A stretch of DNA of 64,000 bases. It comes from Candidatus Methylophosphatis roskildensis (lineage in GTDB: Bacteria; Pseudomonadota; Gammaproteobacteria; Burkholderiales; Rhodocyclaceae). Positions 23,176 to 32,879 of this stretch are shown one piece after another. The first letter of the stretch is position 1. Every line of letters starts with the position of its first letter. A model generated the notes under the pieces. The model was not told the DNA's origin. It worked only from the letters and a program-made list of their open reading frames with translations, and searched no databases. Where the stretch lies: contig JADJEV010000005.1 in the NCBI GenBank assembly GCA_016708905.1, positions 248,001 through 312,000 of the forward strand, written 5' to 3'. A program made the translations under genes and the position numbers.

Positions 23176-26015
23176 TCATCGGTGCCTCCGGCTGAACTGC
23201 TGCCCGAACTTTCGACAGTGAAGCAGAAACGCGCCCCGGCGCCCGGGGCGCTGTTCGCCTCTATGTGACCGCCGTGGCGATGAATGATTCGCTGTACTGT
23301 CGCCAATCCAATGCCGATGCCCGGGAACTCATCGCGCCGGTGCAGGCGCTGGAACGGTGCAAACAGCTTTCCCGCGTGACGCATGTCGAAGCCAGCACCA
23401 TTGTCGACGACGCAGAAGCGACGCTCCCCCTTCTCCAAGCTGGCGTTGAGCTGGATCCGCGCGTCGGCGGTTCGCGACGAATACTTCCAGGCGTTGCCGA
23501 GCAGGTTGTAGAGCACGGCCTCGAGCATGCGCCGGTCGCCGCGGGTCGTCAGGCCGTCCTCGATCTCCCAGTGAACCTTGCGTTCCGGTTCGCTGCGCGC
23601 CAGCTCGCTGCAGATACGCCGCGCGATCGCCGTCAGGTCCACCTCTTGTCGGTCCACCTTGCCCTGGGTGGCACGGGACAGTACGAGCAGGCCGTCGATG
23701 AGCTCGGACATGCGCCGGCAGCCCTCGATGATCTCGTCGAGGCAGTCAGTGGCCTCACCCGTGATGTGCCCGGCGTGGTCCTCCTTGAGCGCGACCGAAA
23801 AGCCATTGATCGCCCGCAACGGCGCACGCAGATCATGCGCCACCGCGTAGCTGAAAGCTTCGAGTTCCCGGTTGGCAGCGCGGAGTTCATTGGTGCGCTC
23901 GGCCACCCGCTGCTCCAGGCCCGCATTGAGACGGCGAATTTCCTCGTCAGCGCGTCGACGTTCAGTGATGTCCTCGGCAAAGATGATGATGCCCCCGATC
24001 TCGCCCGCGGCATTGCGCCACGGATGGACGGCCCAGCGCAGCCATTGGCGGGTGCCGTCGTTCCGCCGCCATTCGTCATCGTCGTTTTCGATGATTTCGC
24101 CCGCCAGTCCCCGGCGATGCACCTCGTGCCAGTAGACCGGAAGATCCGGATTGACATCGTAGTGCAGAAGACCCGTCAGATCCCGGTCGCCGAGTCCGTG
24201 ATCGCGTACCCAGCGACGGCTGGCAACGATGTAACGCATAGTGCGGTCGAACATCGCGATACCGATCGGAGCCTGCTCGATCAGGCGGCGCAGTTGGTGC
24301 TCGCTGCGGGCCAACGCCTCTTCGGCCTGCTTGCGCGCGGTGATGTCGGTCGCGCCGACAATGACATGATCGGCGTTGCCGTGACGAATCGGCGCTAGGC
24401 TCAATTCGATCGGGAACTCGCTGCCGTCGTGCCGTCGTCCGCGCAGATCGCGGCCTCTGCCCATGTAGCGCACCTCCGGCGCACGAACGTAACCGTCGCG
24501 GTGGGCGACGTGCTGGCCACGCAGCCGTTCGGGCATCAAATCCTCGACGGCCCGCCCGACCAACGCGTCAGGCGGATAGCCAAACATCTCGCTTGCCCTG
24601 CGGTTGACCTGCACGATGCGCCCCGAGTCATCGACCAGCAGCGCCCCTTCGGGCGAGGCGTCGAAGATCAGCCGCGCTTCGGCTGCGCGCTCGGCCAGTT
24701 CGGCGTTGAGCTGGAGCACGCGCTGCTCGCGCTGATGCACCTCCCGCAGCATGCGGTCCAGGGCTGCCTGCAGGCTGCCGACTTCACCGCCCGAGACATT
24801 CAGGCGCGCCAGCGCATCCGGATCGAAATTCCCCTTGGCAACCCGGTCGGCCACGATGGTCAGACGTTGAATGGGTTCGGTAATTCGGCGCATGCCGAGC
24901 CCGATGACAAGCAGCAACATGATCAGAATTCCGCCATTCCCGACAATCAGGCTGCGGCGAGAGATTGCCACCAGATCATCGACGCGCGCGTTGGACGCGG
25001 CGTAGGCGAGCACCAGAAAACGCTGCGGATTACCCGAGTCGAATGCCAGTCGTGCCGGCGCCAGATGCTGCACGCCGAACGTTCCGTCGACCGTGCGAAG
25101 CGGAATACCCGTACTGCCTATCGCCTCCGGCAGGGTGTCGAGTGAACCGGGATTGAGTTCGTCCTGCCAGCGGTGGCGTTGCCCGAGATCGAAGCCGAAA
25201 GTGTGCGCCACATCGGGATGCGCTATGAAGTCACCCTCTTCGTTGGCCAGATAGAAGTGGAGTCTTTCCGGATCCTTGTCGTCGTAGACTTCGAGTGTCT
25301 CGCGCGACAGCAAATCCAGGGCAGGCTTGAGGTTGCGGTTGATGGCCAGTATGCCGAACATGCTGCCGTCGTCGGCGTAGATCGGTATGGCAACGCGCAG
25401 TGTCGGCTTGTGCGGCAGCTCGACCACCCCGCGTTCTCGGTTGAGGTTGATGTCCGATACGTAGAGCTCCCCCGGTTTGAGCTTGATCGTCGCGACGAAG
25501 TAGTCGCGATCACCTTTGGATTGCAGCTTCTCAGCCGGGACGATCCGTGGGCCCTGCGCGCCTTTTTCGACGCGCACCAACTCGCGTCCCTCGTTGCGGA
25601 GGCCGATCAGGCGGATCTGGTCGTAGTCGGGCCGGCTCGCGATGAAGGCGCGGAACAGGTCGGCCAGTGCCGCCTCCCGGATGGCGTCGGCGGAACGGGG
25701 CGCGCCGCTGCGCATCGCGACGAACTTGCGTGTTGCCGGAGCGATGGCGAGAAACTGCAGATCCCGCCGCGTACTGTCGAAGATTTCGGTCAGCAATAGA
25801 CTGTTGCGTTTGACGACCCCGACGAGATCCCGCTGCAGACTGGCAAGCGCTTTTCGGCGCAGGTCGCGTTCCTGGGCAATCCATTGCGCCGCACCGCCGA
25901 GAAGCACCGCAATCACCGTCAGGAGGATCGCCTTCCGCGGCAGGGTCAGAGACAGGGCAGGACTTCGGGGCATTGCGTCGGGATTCGCACTCGCCAGGAT
26001 GACCGGGCAGGACAT
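23172..26015 (-). CDS. PAS sensor histidine kinase with periplasmic dCache-like domain
   Basis: A 947-residue membrane kinase. A first TM (about 27-45) is followed by a long extracytoplasmic sensor (about 50-340, with FRAFIASRPDYDQIRLIGL and RVAIPIYADDGSMFGILAINRN, dCache-like), a second TM (about 350-372), HAMP, two PAS domains, and a bacteriophytochrome-type transmitter (H box SYAVAHDLRAPLRAINGF, N box LYNLLGNAWKYS, G boxes DNGAGFDM and GIGIGLATVQRIIHRHGG). ATG 26015 is chosen with AAGGA upstream; ATG 25973 is an alternative. It starts an operon kinase-receiver-receiver-lipoprotein and is divergent from another kinase gene, 261 bp away. Confidence 0.92.
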   Translation of the reverse strand: MSCPVILASANPDAMPRSPALSLTLPRKAILLTVIAVLLGGAAQWIAQERDLRRKALASLQRDLVGVVKRNSLLLTEIFDSTRRDLQFLAIAPATRKFVAMRSGAPRSADAIREAALADLFRAFIASRPDYDQIRLIGLRNEGRELVRVEKGAQGPRIVPAEKLQSKGDRDYFVATIKLKPGELYVSDINLNRERGVVELPHKPTLRVAIPIYADDGSMFGILAINRNLKPALDLLSRETLEVYDDKDPERLHFYLANEEGDFIAHPDVAHTFGFDLGQRHRWQDELNPGSLDTLPEAIGSTGIPLRTVDGTFGVQHLAPARLAFDSGNPQRFLVLAYAASNARVDDLVAISRRSLIVGNGGILIMLLLVIGLGMRRITEPIQRLTIVADRVAKGNFDPDALARLNVSGGEVGSLQAALDRMLREVHQREQRVLQLNAELAERAAEARLIFDASPEGALLVDDSGRIVQVNRRASEMFGYPPDALVGRAVEDLMPERLRGQHVAHRDGYVRAPEVRYMGRGRDLRGRRHDGSEFPIELSLAPIRHGNADHVIVGATDITARKQAEEALARSEHQLRRLIEQAPIGIAMFDRTMRYIVASRRWVRDHGLGDRDLTGLLHYDVNPDLPVYWHEVHRRGLAGEIIENDDDEWRRNDGTRQWLRWAVHPWRNAAGEIGGIIIFAEDITERRRADEEIRRLNAGLEQRVAERTNELRAANRELEAFSYAVAHDLRAPLRAINGFSVALKEDHAGHITGEATDCLDEIIEGCRRMSELIDGLLVLSRATQGKVDRQEVDLTAIARRICSELARSEPERKVHWEIEDGLTTRGDRRMLEAVLYNLLGNAWKYSSRTADARIQLNASLEKGERRFCVVDNGAGFDMRHAGKLFAPFQRLHRRDEFPGIGIGLATVQRIIHRHGGHIEANSAPGAGARFCFTVESSGSSSAGGTDE

Positions 26016-26276
26016 TGTGGTCCTTGCCGGGTTCGCCTTCAAGCGCGGGCGCGCCGCGCCCAACGGATCGGCGCGTCGAGCCGGCGCAAGTGCCGGATTT
26101 CGAGGCAGAAGCGCACGCGCTATGGCATAGTGTGGAATGGACGAAAGTCCGGCAGCCGAGAGGCGCTGGCACGATGGATCGCAATTCCTCTGCACGGAAT
26201 CAACGCGGTGAAGTTCGCACCGGCATGCGCCTGATCGCAGGCTACGTCGGCACGGCCGTTGCGCGCTGCACCTGGC

Positions 26277-28241
26277 ATGCGCGTTTCGCAACAACTGCGG
26301 TTCAAGGACGCAGCGTTGACTGAGCCGCTCGACGTTCTGGTGATCGAGGACGACGAATCCGACTATCACCTGATTTCCCGCGAACTGACACGCGGCGACC
26401 GGCCGGTGCGCTGCGTACGCGTCGACAGCCGCGCGGCGCTGATCGATGCCCTCGAGCATGGCCATTGGGACGCCGTGCTGTCCGACTACTACTTGCCCGG
26501 CCTGTCGTTCGCCGACTGTTTGTCGTTCGTCCGCGGCCGTTTGCCGGAAGTGCCGCTGATCCTCGTCTCCGGTGGAATCGGCGAGGAAGCCGCGGTCGAG
26601 TGGCTGAAACGCGGCGTCTCCGACTATGTGCTGAAGGACAGGCTGTCGCGGCTCGGCGATGTGTTGGCACGCTGTCTTCGTGAAGTCGACGCGCGCCGCT
26701 CACGACAAATCGCGGAAGCCGCACTGCGCGAGAGCGAGGCTCGCTTTCGTGCAACCTTCGAACAGGTCGCGGTCGGCATCGCACACCTTGCGACCGATAG
26801 CAGCTTGCTGTGGGCCAACGAGAGGTTGTGCAGCCTGCTCGGCTACTTCTTCGACGAAATTCGCGACACGGATGGACGCAAGCTGATCGACCCAGAGGAC
26901 CGGGGCCTCGGCCGCCGGCTATACCGCCGCTTGATCGTCGGGCAGATCGACCATTTCTCGCAGGAATTGCGCTGCCTTCATGCCAACGGCACGTCGATCT
27001 GGTGCAACGTCACCTTGTCGGTGGCACGCCATGACGACGCCAGGACGGACTATCTGATTGCAGTCGTCGAGGACATACGGCGGCGCAAGCACATCGAGCA
27101 GCAACTGGGTGAGGCCTTGGCGGAGGCCCACCGTGCCGATGCAGCCAAGACCCGCTTTCTCGCGGCGGCGAGCCACGACCTGCGCCAGCCCGCCCAGTCG
27201 CTCGTGATGTTCGTCGCCCTGCTCAAGAACAAGCTGAGCGGCGGGCCGCTGGCGACCGCCATCACCCAGATGGAATCGGCCGTCGGCGCGCTGACCGGCA
27301 TGCTGGCCGGCATGCTCGATCTGTCGCGCCTCGATGCCGGCGTGGTCGAACCGAAATTGGCGACTGTCAATGTGGCCGACATGCTGCGAAATCTCGCCAG
27401 TGAATACGCATTGTGCGCGGATGCCGTCGGCCTGCGCCTGCGCCTAGCGACCGGCAGAAAACGCTCGGTCCTCACGGATTCGACGCTGCTGGAACGCATT
27501 CTGCGCAACCTTCTGGAGAACGCACTGCGCTACACCAAATCCGGCGGAATCGTCATCGGCTGCCGGCGGCACGGCGCGCTGCTGCGGATCGAGATCGTCG
27601 ATTCAGGCATCGGCATCGAATCCCTGCATCTGGACGCGATCTTCGAGGAGTTGTTCCAGGTCGGCAACATTGCGCGTGACCGCAGTCAGGGGCTCGGACT
27701 CGGTCTGGCAATCGTGCGTCGGATTGCCCGACTGATCGGCGCGCAGATCGAAGTGCGGTCACGACCGGGCAAGGGATCACGCTTTTCGGTGATCCTGCCG
27801 CTGGCCGAGAACCGCGATGTCAAATCGGGGTTAACCGGATCCAACCTGGGAAGCGGACTGACCTTGCTCGTGATCGACGACGATCCATGCGTTCGCAAGG
27901 GAATCGAGATGGCCCTCGAGTGCTACGGCTATGCTGTGCTCGCGGCGGAAGACGAAACGCGGGCCATCGAACTGCTCGACCGGCAAGGCTCGCCGCCACA
28001 CCTCATCATTGCCGATTACCGCCTCGGCCCCGGCCGTACCGGGGTGGAAGTGGCGCAGTCGATTTGCGACCGATGGGCAACACCTGTCCCCGCCGTGATC
28101 CTGACCGGCGACACGAGACCCGAGCGGATTCAACAGGTGCTCGCCACCGGCTTTGCCATTCTGCACAAGCCGGCGGGCGTCGACGCGTTGCTGGCCGCGA
28201 TCCAGTCACTGATTGCACGCCCTGACGCCGAAATCGTCTAA
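26277..28241 (+). CDS. Hybrid histidine kinase REC-PAS-HisKA-HATPase-REC
   Basis: A 654-residue cytoplasmic protein without TM segments. Order: receiver (about 15-130, Asp in VLSDYYLPG), PAS (about 155-275), HisKA (H box FLAAASHDLRQPAQSL), HATPase (N box LRNLLENALRYTKSG, G boxes DSGIGIES and GLGLGLAIV) and C-terminal receiver (about 540-650, Asp in IIADYRLG). The transmitter is a paralogue of the one at 46174-48114 (shared GG-V-x-GCRRHG). Start ATG 26277; a TTG upstream is unlikely. Its stop overlaps the convergent dehydrogenase gene by four bases. Confidence 0.9.
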   Translation: MRVSQQLRFKDAALTEPLDVLVIEDDESDYHLISRELTRGDRPVRCVRVDSRAALIDALEHGHWDAVLSDYYLPGLSFADCLSFVRGRLPEVPLILVSGGIGEEAAVEWLKRGVSDYVLKDRLSRLGDVLARCLREVDARRSRQIAEAALRESEARFRATFEQVAVGIAHLATDSSLLWANERLCSLLGYFFDEIRDTDGRKLIDPEDRGLGRRLYRRLIVGQIDHFSQELRCLHANGTSIWCNVTLSVARHDDARTDYLIAVVEDIRRRKHIEQQLGEALAEAHRADAAKTRFLAAASHDLRQPAQSLVMFVALLKNKLSGGPLATAITQMESAVGALTGMLAGMLDLSRLDAGVVEPKLATVNVADMLRNLASEYALCADAVGLRLRLATGRKRSVLTDSTLLERILRNLLENALRYTKSGGIVIGCRRHGALLRIEIVDSGIGIESLHLDAIFEELFQVGNIARDRSQGLGLGLAIVRRIARLIGAQIEVRSRPGKGSRFSVILPLAENRDVKSGLTGSNLGSGLTLLVIDDDPCVRKGIEMALECYGYAVLAAEDETRAIELLDRQGSPPHLIIADYRLGPGRTGVEVAQSICDRWATPVPAVILTGDTRPERIQQVLATGFAILHKPAGVDALLAAIQSLIARPDAEIV

Positions 28242-29122
28242 TTCTGCGACCCGCCGGCATCGGTGAGTTCCAGCACGCGCAGCAGGCTGGCGGTATCGTC
28301 GTGCGCCATCTCGCGCCCCATCAAGGCGTTCAACTGCTGCCACACCTGCGCGCTGATCGGCAGCGGCGCGCCGAGATCGACCGCCTCGCGCAGCACCAGC
28401 CCGAAATCCTTGTGATGCAGCCTGGCTTCGACGCCGGGACGAAAATCGCGCGCCACCATGCGGCCGCCGAACAGGTCCAGCACGCGCGACTGCGCCGAGC
28501 CGCCGAGCAGGGCCTCGCGCACCCTGCGGGCGTCGACGCCCGCTGCATTGGCCAGGTGGATGGCCTCGGCCACTGCCTCGATCACGCTCACCATGATCAT
28601 CTGATTACACGCCTTGGCGACCTGACCGGCGCCGTTGTCGCCGACATGAACGACGGTCTTGCCGAGCAGATCAAACAACGGACGCATGCGATCGAGAACC
28701 GTGGCCTTGCCGCCGACCATGATGGACAGCGTCGCGGCCGCGGCCCCCGCCGTGCCGCCGGAGACCGGCGCGTCGAGCATGTCGACGCCGCGCGCCGCCA
28801 ACCCCTGCGCGATGCGCCGCGCGACCGAAGGCGCGATCGTGCTCATGTCGATCACCACGCTGCCCGGCGCCGCGCCCTGCGCGATGCCGTCGTCGCCCAG
28901 GGTCAGCTGTTCGACATCGGCATTCGAGGTAACGATCGTGAACACGACATCGGCATTGCGTGCGACCGCCGCCGGCGAAGCACATGCGCAGGCACCGGCA
29001 TCCACCAGCGGCGCAGCCGCCTCGGCCCGGCGCGCGAAGACCGACAGTTCATGCCCGCCGCGCAGCAGGTGGCCGGCCATCGGGCGGCCCATCGCCCCCA
29101 GTCCGATGAATCCGAGTCTCAT
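28238..29122 (-). CDS. NAD-binding beta-hydroxyacid dehydrogenase (copy 2)
   Basis: A 294-residue member of the 3-hydroxyisobutyrate / tartronate-semialdehyde reductase family: nucleotide-binding GFIGLGAMGRPMA, substrate-binding DAPVSGGTAGA and catalytic Lys in GAGQVAKACNQM. It is a diverged paralogue of its upstream neighbour, whose stop overlaps its start by ATGA. The substrate cannot be chosen from sequence; GarR/GlxR-like or succinic-semialdehyde reductase roles are possible. Confidence 0.88.
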   Translation of the reverse strand: MRLGFIGLGAMGRPMAGHLLRGGHELSVFARRAEAAAPLVDAGACACASPAAVARNADVVFTIVTSNADVEQLTLGDDGIAQGAAPGSVVIDMSTIAPSVARRIAQGLAARGVDMLDAPVSGGTAGAAAATLSIMVGGKATVLDRMRPLFDLLGKTVVHVGDNGAGQVAKACNQMIMVSVIEAVAEAIHLANAAGVDARRVREALLGGSAQSRVLDLFGGRMVARDFRPGVEARLHHKDFGLVLREAVDLGAPLPISAQVWQQLNALMGREMAHDDTASLLRVLELTDAGGSQN

Positions 29123-30000
29123 TGCGCCACCCCGCCGGACAAGCGCTCGTAGAGCTTGACCATGCCGACCGAATCGTCCTCGCCCAGACCGCTGCCGGAC
29201 ATTGCGTTGAACATCTGCGCGGTTGCCGCCGCGGCGGGCAGCGCGATGCCGAGCCGGTGTGCTTCGTCGAGCACGATGCGCAGATCCTTCTGGTGCATCC
29301 AGGCCTTGAAACCCGGCTTGAAGTTGCGCGCCAGCATGCGAGCGCCATGGTTCTCGAGAATCCGGCTGGCAGCGAAGCCGCCGAGCAGGGCTTCGCGCAC
29401 CCGTTCGACATCGACGTCATTGATGCGCGCGAAGTTGAATGCCTCGGCAATCACCGCCACCGATATGCCGGTCACCACCTGATTGCAGGCTTTCGCCACC
29501 TGGCCCGCGCCGGACTCGCCGATCAGCGTGATCGAACCGCCGAGACATTCGAACAGCGGACGCACCCGCGCGAAAGCCTCGGGCCTGCCGCCGACCATGA
29601 TGGTCAGCGATCCGCCGATCGCCCCCGGTTCGCCGCCCGAGACCGGCGCATCGAGCATGTCGATGCCGCCCGCGGCCAATCGCGACGCGATGCTGCGCGC
29701 CGCGCTCGGCGCGATCGTGCTCATGTCCACGAACACGCTGCCGGGTGCCGCACCGGCCGCGATGCCCTGCTCACCCAGCGCCACCTGCTCGACATCCGGC
29801 GCGTCGGCCACCATGCTGAAGCTGACTTCGACACCGCGCGCCACCTCGGCGGCGCTGTCGCAGGCAATCGCGCCGGCGTCGATCACGGCCTGCATCGACT
29901 CCCGCCGGCGCGACCAGACATGCAGGCGATGTCCGGCCTTGAGCAGATTCAGCGCCATCGGCCGACCCATGATGCCCAGACCGACAAATCCGACTTCCAT
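29119..30000 (-). CDS. NAD-binding beta-hydroxyacid dehydrogenase (copy 1)
   Basis: A 293-residue paralogue of the next gene, with GFVGLGIMGRPMA, DAPVSGGEPGAIGG, Lys in GAGQVAKACNQVV and the C-terminal helical domain ending DDSVGMVKLYERL. It is the first gene of a two-gene operon, divergent from the REC-Hpt-REC gene with 132 bp between. The tandem pair could form hetero-oligomers or serve two related substrates; this is inference. Confidence 0.88.
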   Translation of the reverse strand: MEVGFVGLGIMGRPMALNLLKAGHRLHVWSRRRESMQAVIDAGAIACDSAAEVARGVEVSFSMVADAPDVEQVALGEQGIAAGAAPGSVFVDMSTIAPSAARSIASRLAAGGIDMLDAPVSGGEPGAIGGSLTIMVGGRPEAFARVRPLFECLGGSITLIGESGAGQVAKACNQVVTGISVAVIAEAFNFARINDVDVERVREALLGGFAASRILENHGARMLARNFKPGFKAWMHQKDLRIVLDEAHRLGIALPAAAATAQMFNAMSGSGLGEDDSVGMVKLYERLSGGVAQ

Positions 30001-30132
30001 CGCAGCTCTCCGAGTTGGTGCGACATTGTAATCAATCGAAGCTTGGGACTGGCCACATCATGTAGGATATCCGGCCGGCAATTGATCCCGGCAACGCTTT
30101 GCAGACGCGCCACTGCCTTCCTCTGCCAAACC

Positions 30133-31293
30133 ATGACCGAACCTCCCCCCACCGCCACCGAATCGGATTTGCCCTGGCTCGTGGCGCGGATTCTGCTGGT
30201 CGAGGACGATCATGTGAATGTCGAAGTTGCCAGGGCCGTTCTCGAACCGTCCGGACTGACCGTCAGCGTCGCGATGAGTGGCAGCGAAGCCGTCGCCGCA
30301 AGCATTGCCGAGCGCTTCGACCTGATCCTCATGGATCTGCAATTGCCCGACTTCGACGGCTTCGAAGCGGCGCGACAGATTCGCGCCGGCGAAACACCCG
30401 GCCGCCGCACGCCGATTGTCGCAATGTCGGGCACGATCGGCCCGGACACGCCTCGGCGCTGTAGTGAGGCCGGCATCGACGGCTTCGAGGAAAAGCCGCT
30501 GACCAGCGAACTGCTCGCCCGGCTGGCTTCGCGCTGGCTGGCCGACCGTGGGCAGGCCGGACGGCGCGCGCCGGAAATCCACTCGGCTGAACGGCTGGCT
30601 GCATTATTCCGTGAATCTGCCGCGCGATTGATCGGCGATCTGCGACGCGCCCATGCTGCCGCTGACCGTGACGGCGTCATGCGTGCCGCGCATACCCTGA
30701 AGTCGATCAGCGCCCGCGTGCCGGCCGACCGGCTAAACGGAGTCTGTGCACAACTCGAGGCTGCGGCCGGTGACGGGCAGCCGGGCGATCTGGGGCCGGC
30801 GGTCGCCGCCGTACTCGATGCCTATGCGGCGCTCGATCCGTCCGTGCGCGTCGGACCTGTCGAAGCGCCACGCGAAGAGCATGTCACTGCGCCAGCCGCG
30901 CAATCGGCGCCGCGGGTGCTGGTGGTCGATGACGACGAGAACGAACGTTTCCTGGTGCGTCGCATGCTGGAACAGGCCGGTTACCGCGTCGACGAATGCG
31001 ATAGCGGGCAGACCGCCATCGCCTACTGCCGCGATCGTCGTCCGGATGTCGTGCTGCTCGATGGCGTGATGCCGGGCATGGACGGCATCGCCACCTGTCG
31101 CGCGCTGCGCACCGAGTTCCCGCCCGGGAGGCTGGCCATCCTGATGTTCACCGGACTCGACGATCCGGCATGGCACGCGCGCGCCATGCGGGCAGGCGCC
31201 AACGGTTTCGTCGGCAAGTCGGTGGGCGTCGGCGAACTGAACGGCAACCTGCGCGCTGCATTGATCGGCTGCGGGCTCGATGAGCGCAACTGA
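30133..31293 (+). CDS. REC-Hpt-REC phosphorelay protein
   Basis: A 386-residue cytoplasmic protein: receiver (about 17-135, Asp in LILMDLQLPDFDG, Lys in FEEKPLT), histidine phosphotransfer domain (about 155-235, His in MRAAHTLKSISARVPA) and a second receiver (about 255-380, Asp in VVLLDGVMPGMDG, Lys in FVGKSVG). It lacks both a kinase and a DNA-binding domain, so it must relay phosphate between other proteins; the nearby hybrid kinases are natural partners. Start ATG 30133 has a weak ribosome site. Confidence 0.9.
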   Translation: MTEPPPTATESDLPWLVARILLVEDDHVNVEVARAVLEPSGLTVSVAMSGSEAVAASIAERFDLILMDLQLPDFDGFEAARQIRAGETPGRRTPIVAMSGTIGPDTPRRCSEAGIDGFEEKPLTSELLARLASRWLADRGQAGRRAPEIHSAERLAALFRESAARLIGDLRRAHAAADRDGVMRAAHTLKSISARVPADRLNGVCAQLEAAAGDGQPGDLGPAVAAVLDAYAALDPSVRVGPVEAPREEHVTAPAAQSAPRVLVVDDDENERFLVRRMLEQAGYRVDECDSGQTAIAYCRDRRPDVVLLDGVMPGMDGIATCRALRTEFPPGRLAILMFTGLDDPAWHARAMRAGANGFVGKSVGVGELNGNLRAALIGCGLDERN

Positions 31294-31329
31294 GTCCGTT
31301 GCGGCAATGGCCTGCTGCATAATCGCCGC

Positions 31330-32334
31330 ATGAACAAAACAACGCCGGTCACCAGCGCCGTCGAATCCCGCTCGACCACCTACGCGGCGCTGATCAAGGA
31401 AATCGGCCGCGGCGCCAAGGGCTCGCACCCACTGACCCGCGAGCAGGCCGAATGGCTGTTCGGCCGAATTCTCGACGGCAGCGTGCCACCGCTCGAACTC
31501 GGCGCGATCCTGCTTGCGCTGCGCATGAAGGGCGAATCGCTCGACGAACTGCTCGGATTCAAGGCGGCGCTCGATGCTCGCACCGTACAGATCATCCCTC
31601 CGCCCGGCGCACCGCGCGTCGTCGTGTTGCCGACCTACAACGGCGCCCGACGTCAGCCCAACCTGATGCCGCTGCTGGCGCTGCTGCTGGCGCGCCACGG
31701 GGTGCCGGTACTGATCCAGGGACGGCATGATTTCGACAGCCGGGTCAGTCCGTTCGAGCTGCTGGCCGAGCTCGGCATCGAGCCGGCAGCAGACATCGCG
31801 GTGGCGGCGCAACAACTCGCCGGGCACGGGCTTGCGTGCCTGCGGCTCGAAACGCTTTGCCCCGGACTGGCGGATCTGCTGGCACTGCGGCCGCGACTCG
31901 GCCTGCGCAACAGCGGCCACACTGTCGCCAAGCTGCTCGACCCGTGTCGCGGCCACTCGCTGCGCGTGGTCGCAGTCACCCACCCGGAATATCTGGTCCG
32001 GATGAACGAACTGCTGCAGGCCGAGCATGCAAGCGCGATGCTCCTGCGCGGCACTGAAGGCGAGGCCTACGCCAACCCGCGGCGACGCCCGCGCCTGCTG
32101 GGCTTTCGCGACGGCGGGCCCTTGCTGCTGGCGGAAGCCGAGGAAGGCGGTGCGCCGCCGCTGGCCTCGCTGCCCGACCTGCCCGATGCATCGGCCAATG
32201 CCGGGTTGATCCGCGACATGCTCGACGGCCATCTGCCGATTCCCGGCCCGATCATCGATCAGGCCATCGCCCTGCACTGGCTGAGTGGTGCCTGCACCTC
32301 GGCCGAGGAAGCCAGGCAGCGCATTTCGCAATAG
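31330..32334 (+). CDS. ybiB: YbiB, TrpD2-family nucleic-acid-binding protein
   Basis: A 334-residue relative of anthranilate phosphoribosyltransferase. The helical N-domain (AALIKEIGRGAKGSHPLTREQAEWLFGRIL) and the LPTYNGARRQPNLMPLLALLLARHGVPVLIQG core are those of YbiB, which in E. coli binds DNA/RNA and is LexA-regulated instead of making tryptophan. The TrpD active-site GGTGG motif is absent. It starts 36 bp after the phosphorelay gene. Confidence 0.9.
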   Translation: MNKTTPVTSAVESRSTTYAALIKEIGRGAKGSHPLTREQAEWLFGRILDGSVPPLELGAILLALRMKGESLDELLGFKAALDARTVQIIPPPGAPRVVVLPTYNGARRQPNLMPLLALLLARHGVPVLIQGRHDFDSRVSPFELLAELGIEPAADIAVAAQQLAGHGLACLRLETLCPGLADLLALRPRLGLRNSGHTVAKLLDPCRGHSLRVVAVTHPEYLVRMNELLQAEHASAMLLRGTEGEAYANPRRRPRLLGFRDGGPLLLAEAEEGGAPPLASLPDLPDASANAGLIRDMLDGHLPIPGPIIDQAIALHWLSGACTSAEEARQRISQ

Positions 32335-32879
32335 CCCCACTTGCCTCGCTCCGGCCCGCGCACCAAGTCGGGGGCGAGCGCACCAGCACGGCGCGCGATT
32401 TCATTCGCAATACACCGGCAGCATCGACGATCGTGCTCGCGGGCAACGCCGCGCAGTCGAGCGGCACTCGCGCCCGGTGGTACCCCGCGCGCCCGCCCTC
32501 CCCCTTCGAGGGTGAGGGTTGGGATGGGGCTGTGGCGCTGGGAGAACCGAATGCGCGCGTTCGCCGTCCCGACCCCCATCCCGGCCTTCCCCCCTGAGAG
32601 CGGACGGAGCCTGGCGAGATGCGGGTCGTCATGCGCCGTTGAATGACGCACCGCCGCATTGTGGCATGCCGATTGCTAAGCCCTCTTCGATACGACGCGT
32701 GGCAGCGCCCCCGACAGGCATCGCGCTCTCGCGCGGTTGATTGGTCGATGGCGATGCACTGACCAATGGTGGTCAGCCGCCTGTGGATCAACTTCGATCC
32801 CAAGCGAAGAAATGCTTGCACGACGACATTTGGATCGTGCGTGATTTGCTCAGGATCCGACAACAGCGGGGTCACCAAG
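32335..32879. other. Intergenic region with an inverted G/C-rich repeat before nasA
   Basis: No gene is supported. GGGTTGGGATGGGG (32516-32529) and the inverted CCCCCATCCCGGCC (32573-32586) form a long imperfect palindrome of the type often dispersed between beta/gamma-proteobacterial genes. The last 120 bp form the nasA leader with hairpins. Confidence 0.5.
32759..32776 (+). promoter_or_regulatory. Hairpin with AAUGGU hexaloop in nasA leader (candidate NasT/ANTAR target)
   Basis: CTGACC / GGTCAG close a six-base loop AATGGT with A at position 1 and G at position 4, the pattern bound by ANTAR antiterminators such as NasR/NasT. A second hairpin follows within 20 nt (TGGATC / GATCCA around AACTTC), but its loop lacks the G. 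No terminator T run is seen. No nasT or nasR gene is in the window. Confidence 0.35.

Noticed and set aside
30733..32340. 535-residue open frame on the minus strand
   Set aside because: Lies opposite ybiB and the REC-Hpt-REC gene, both with clear domains; composition is that of a codon-shadow.
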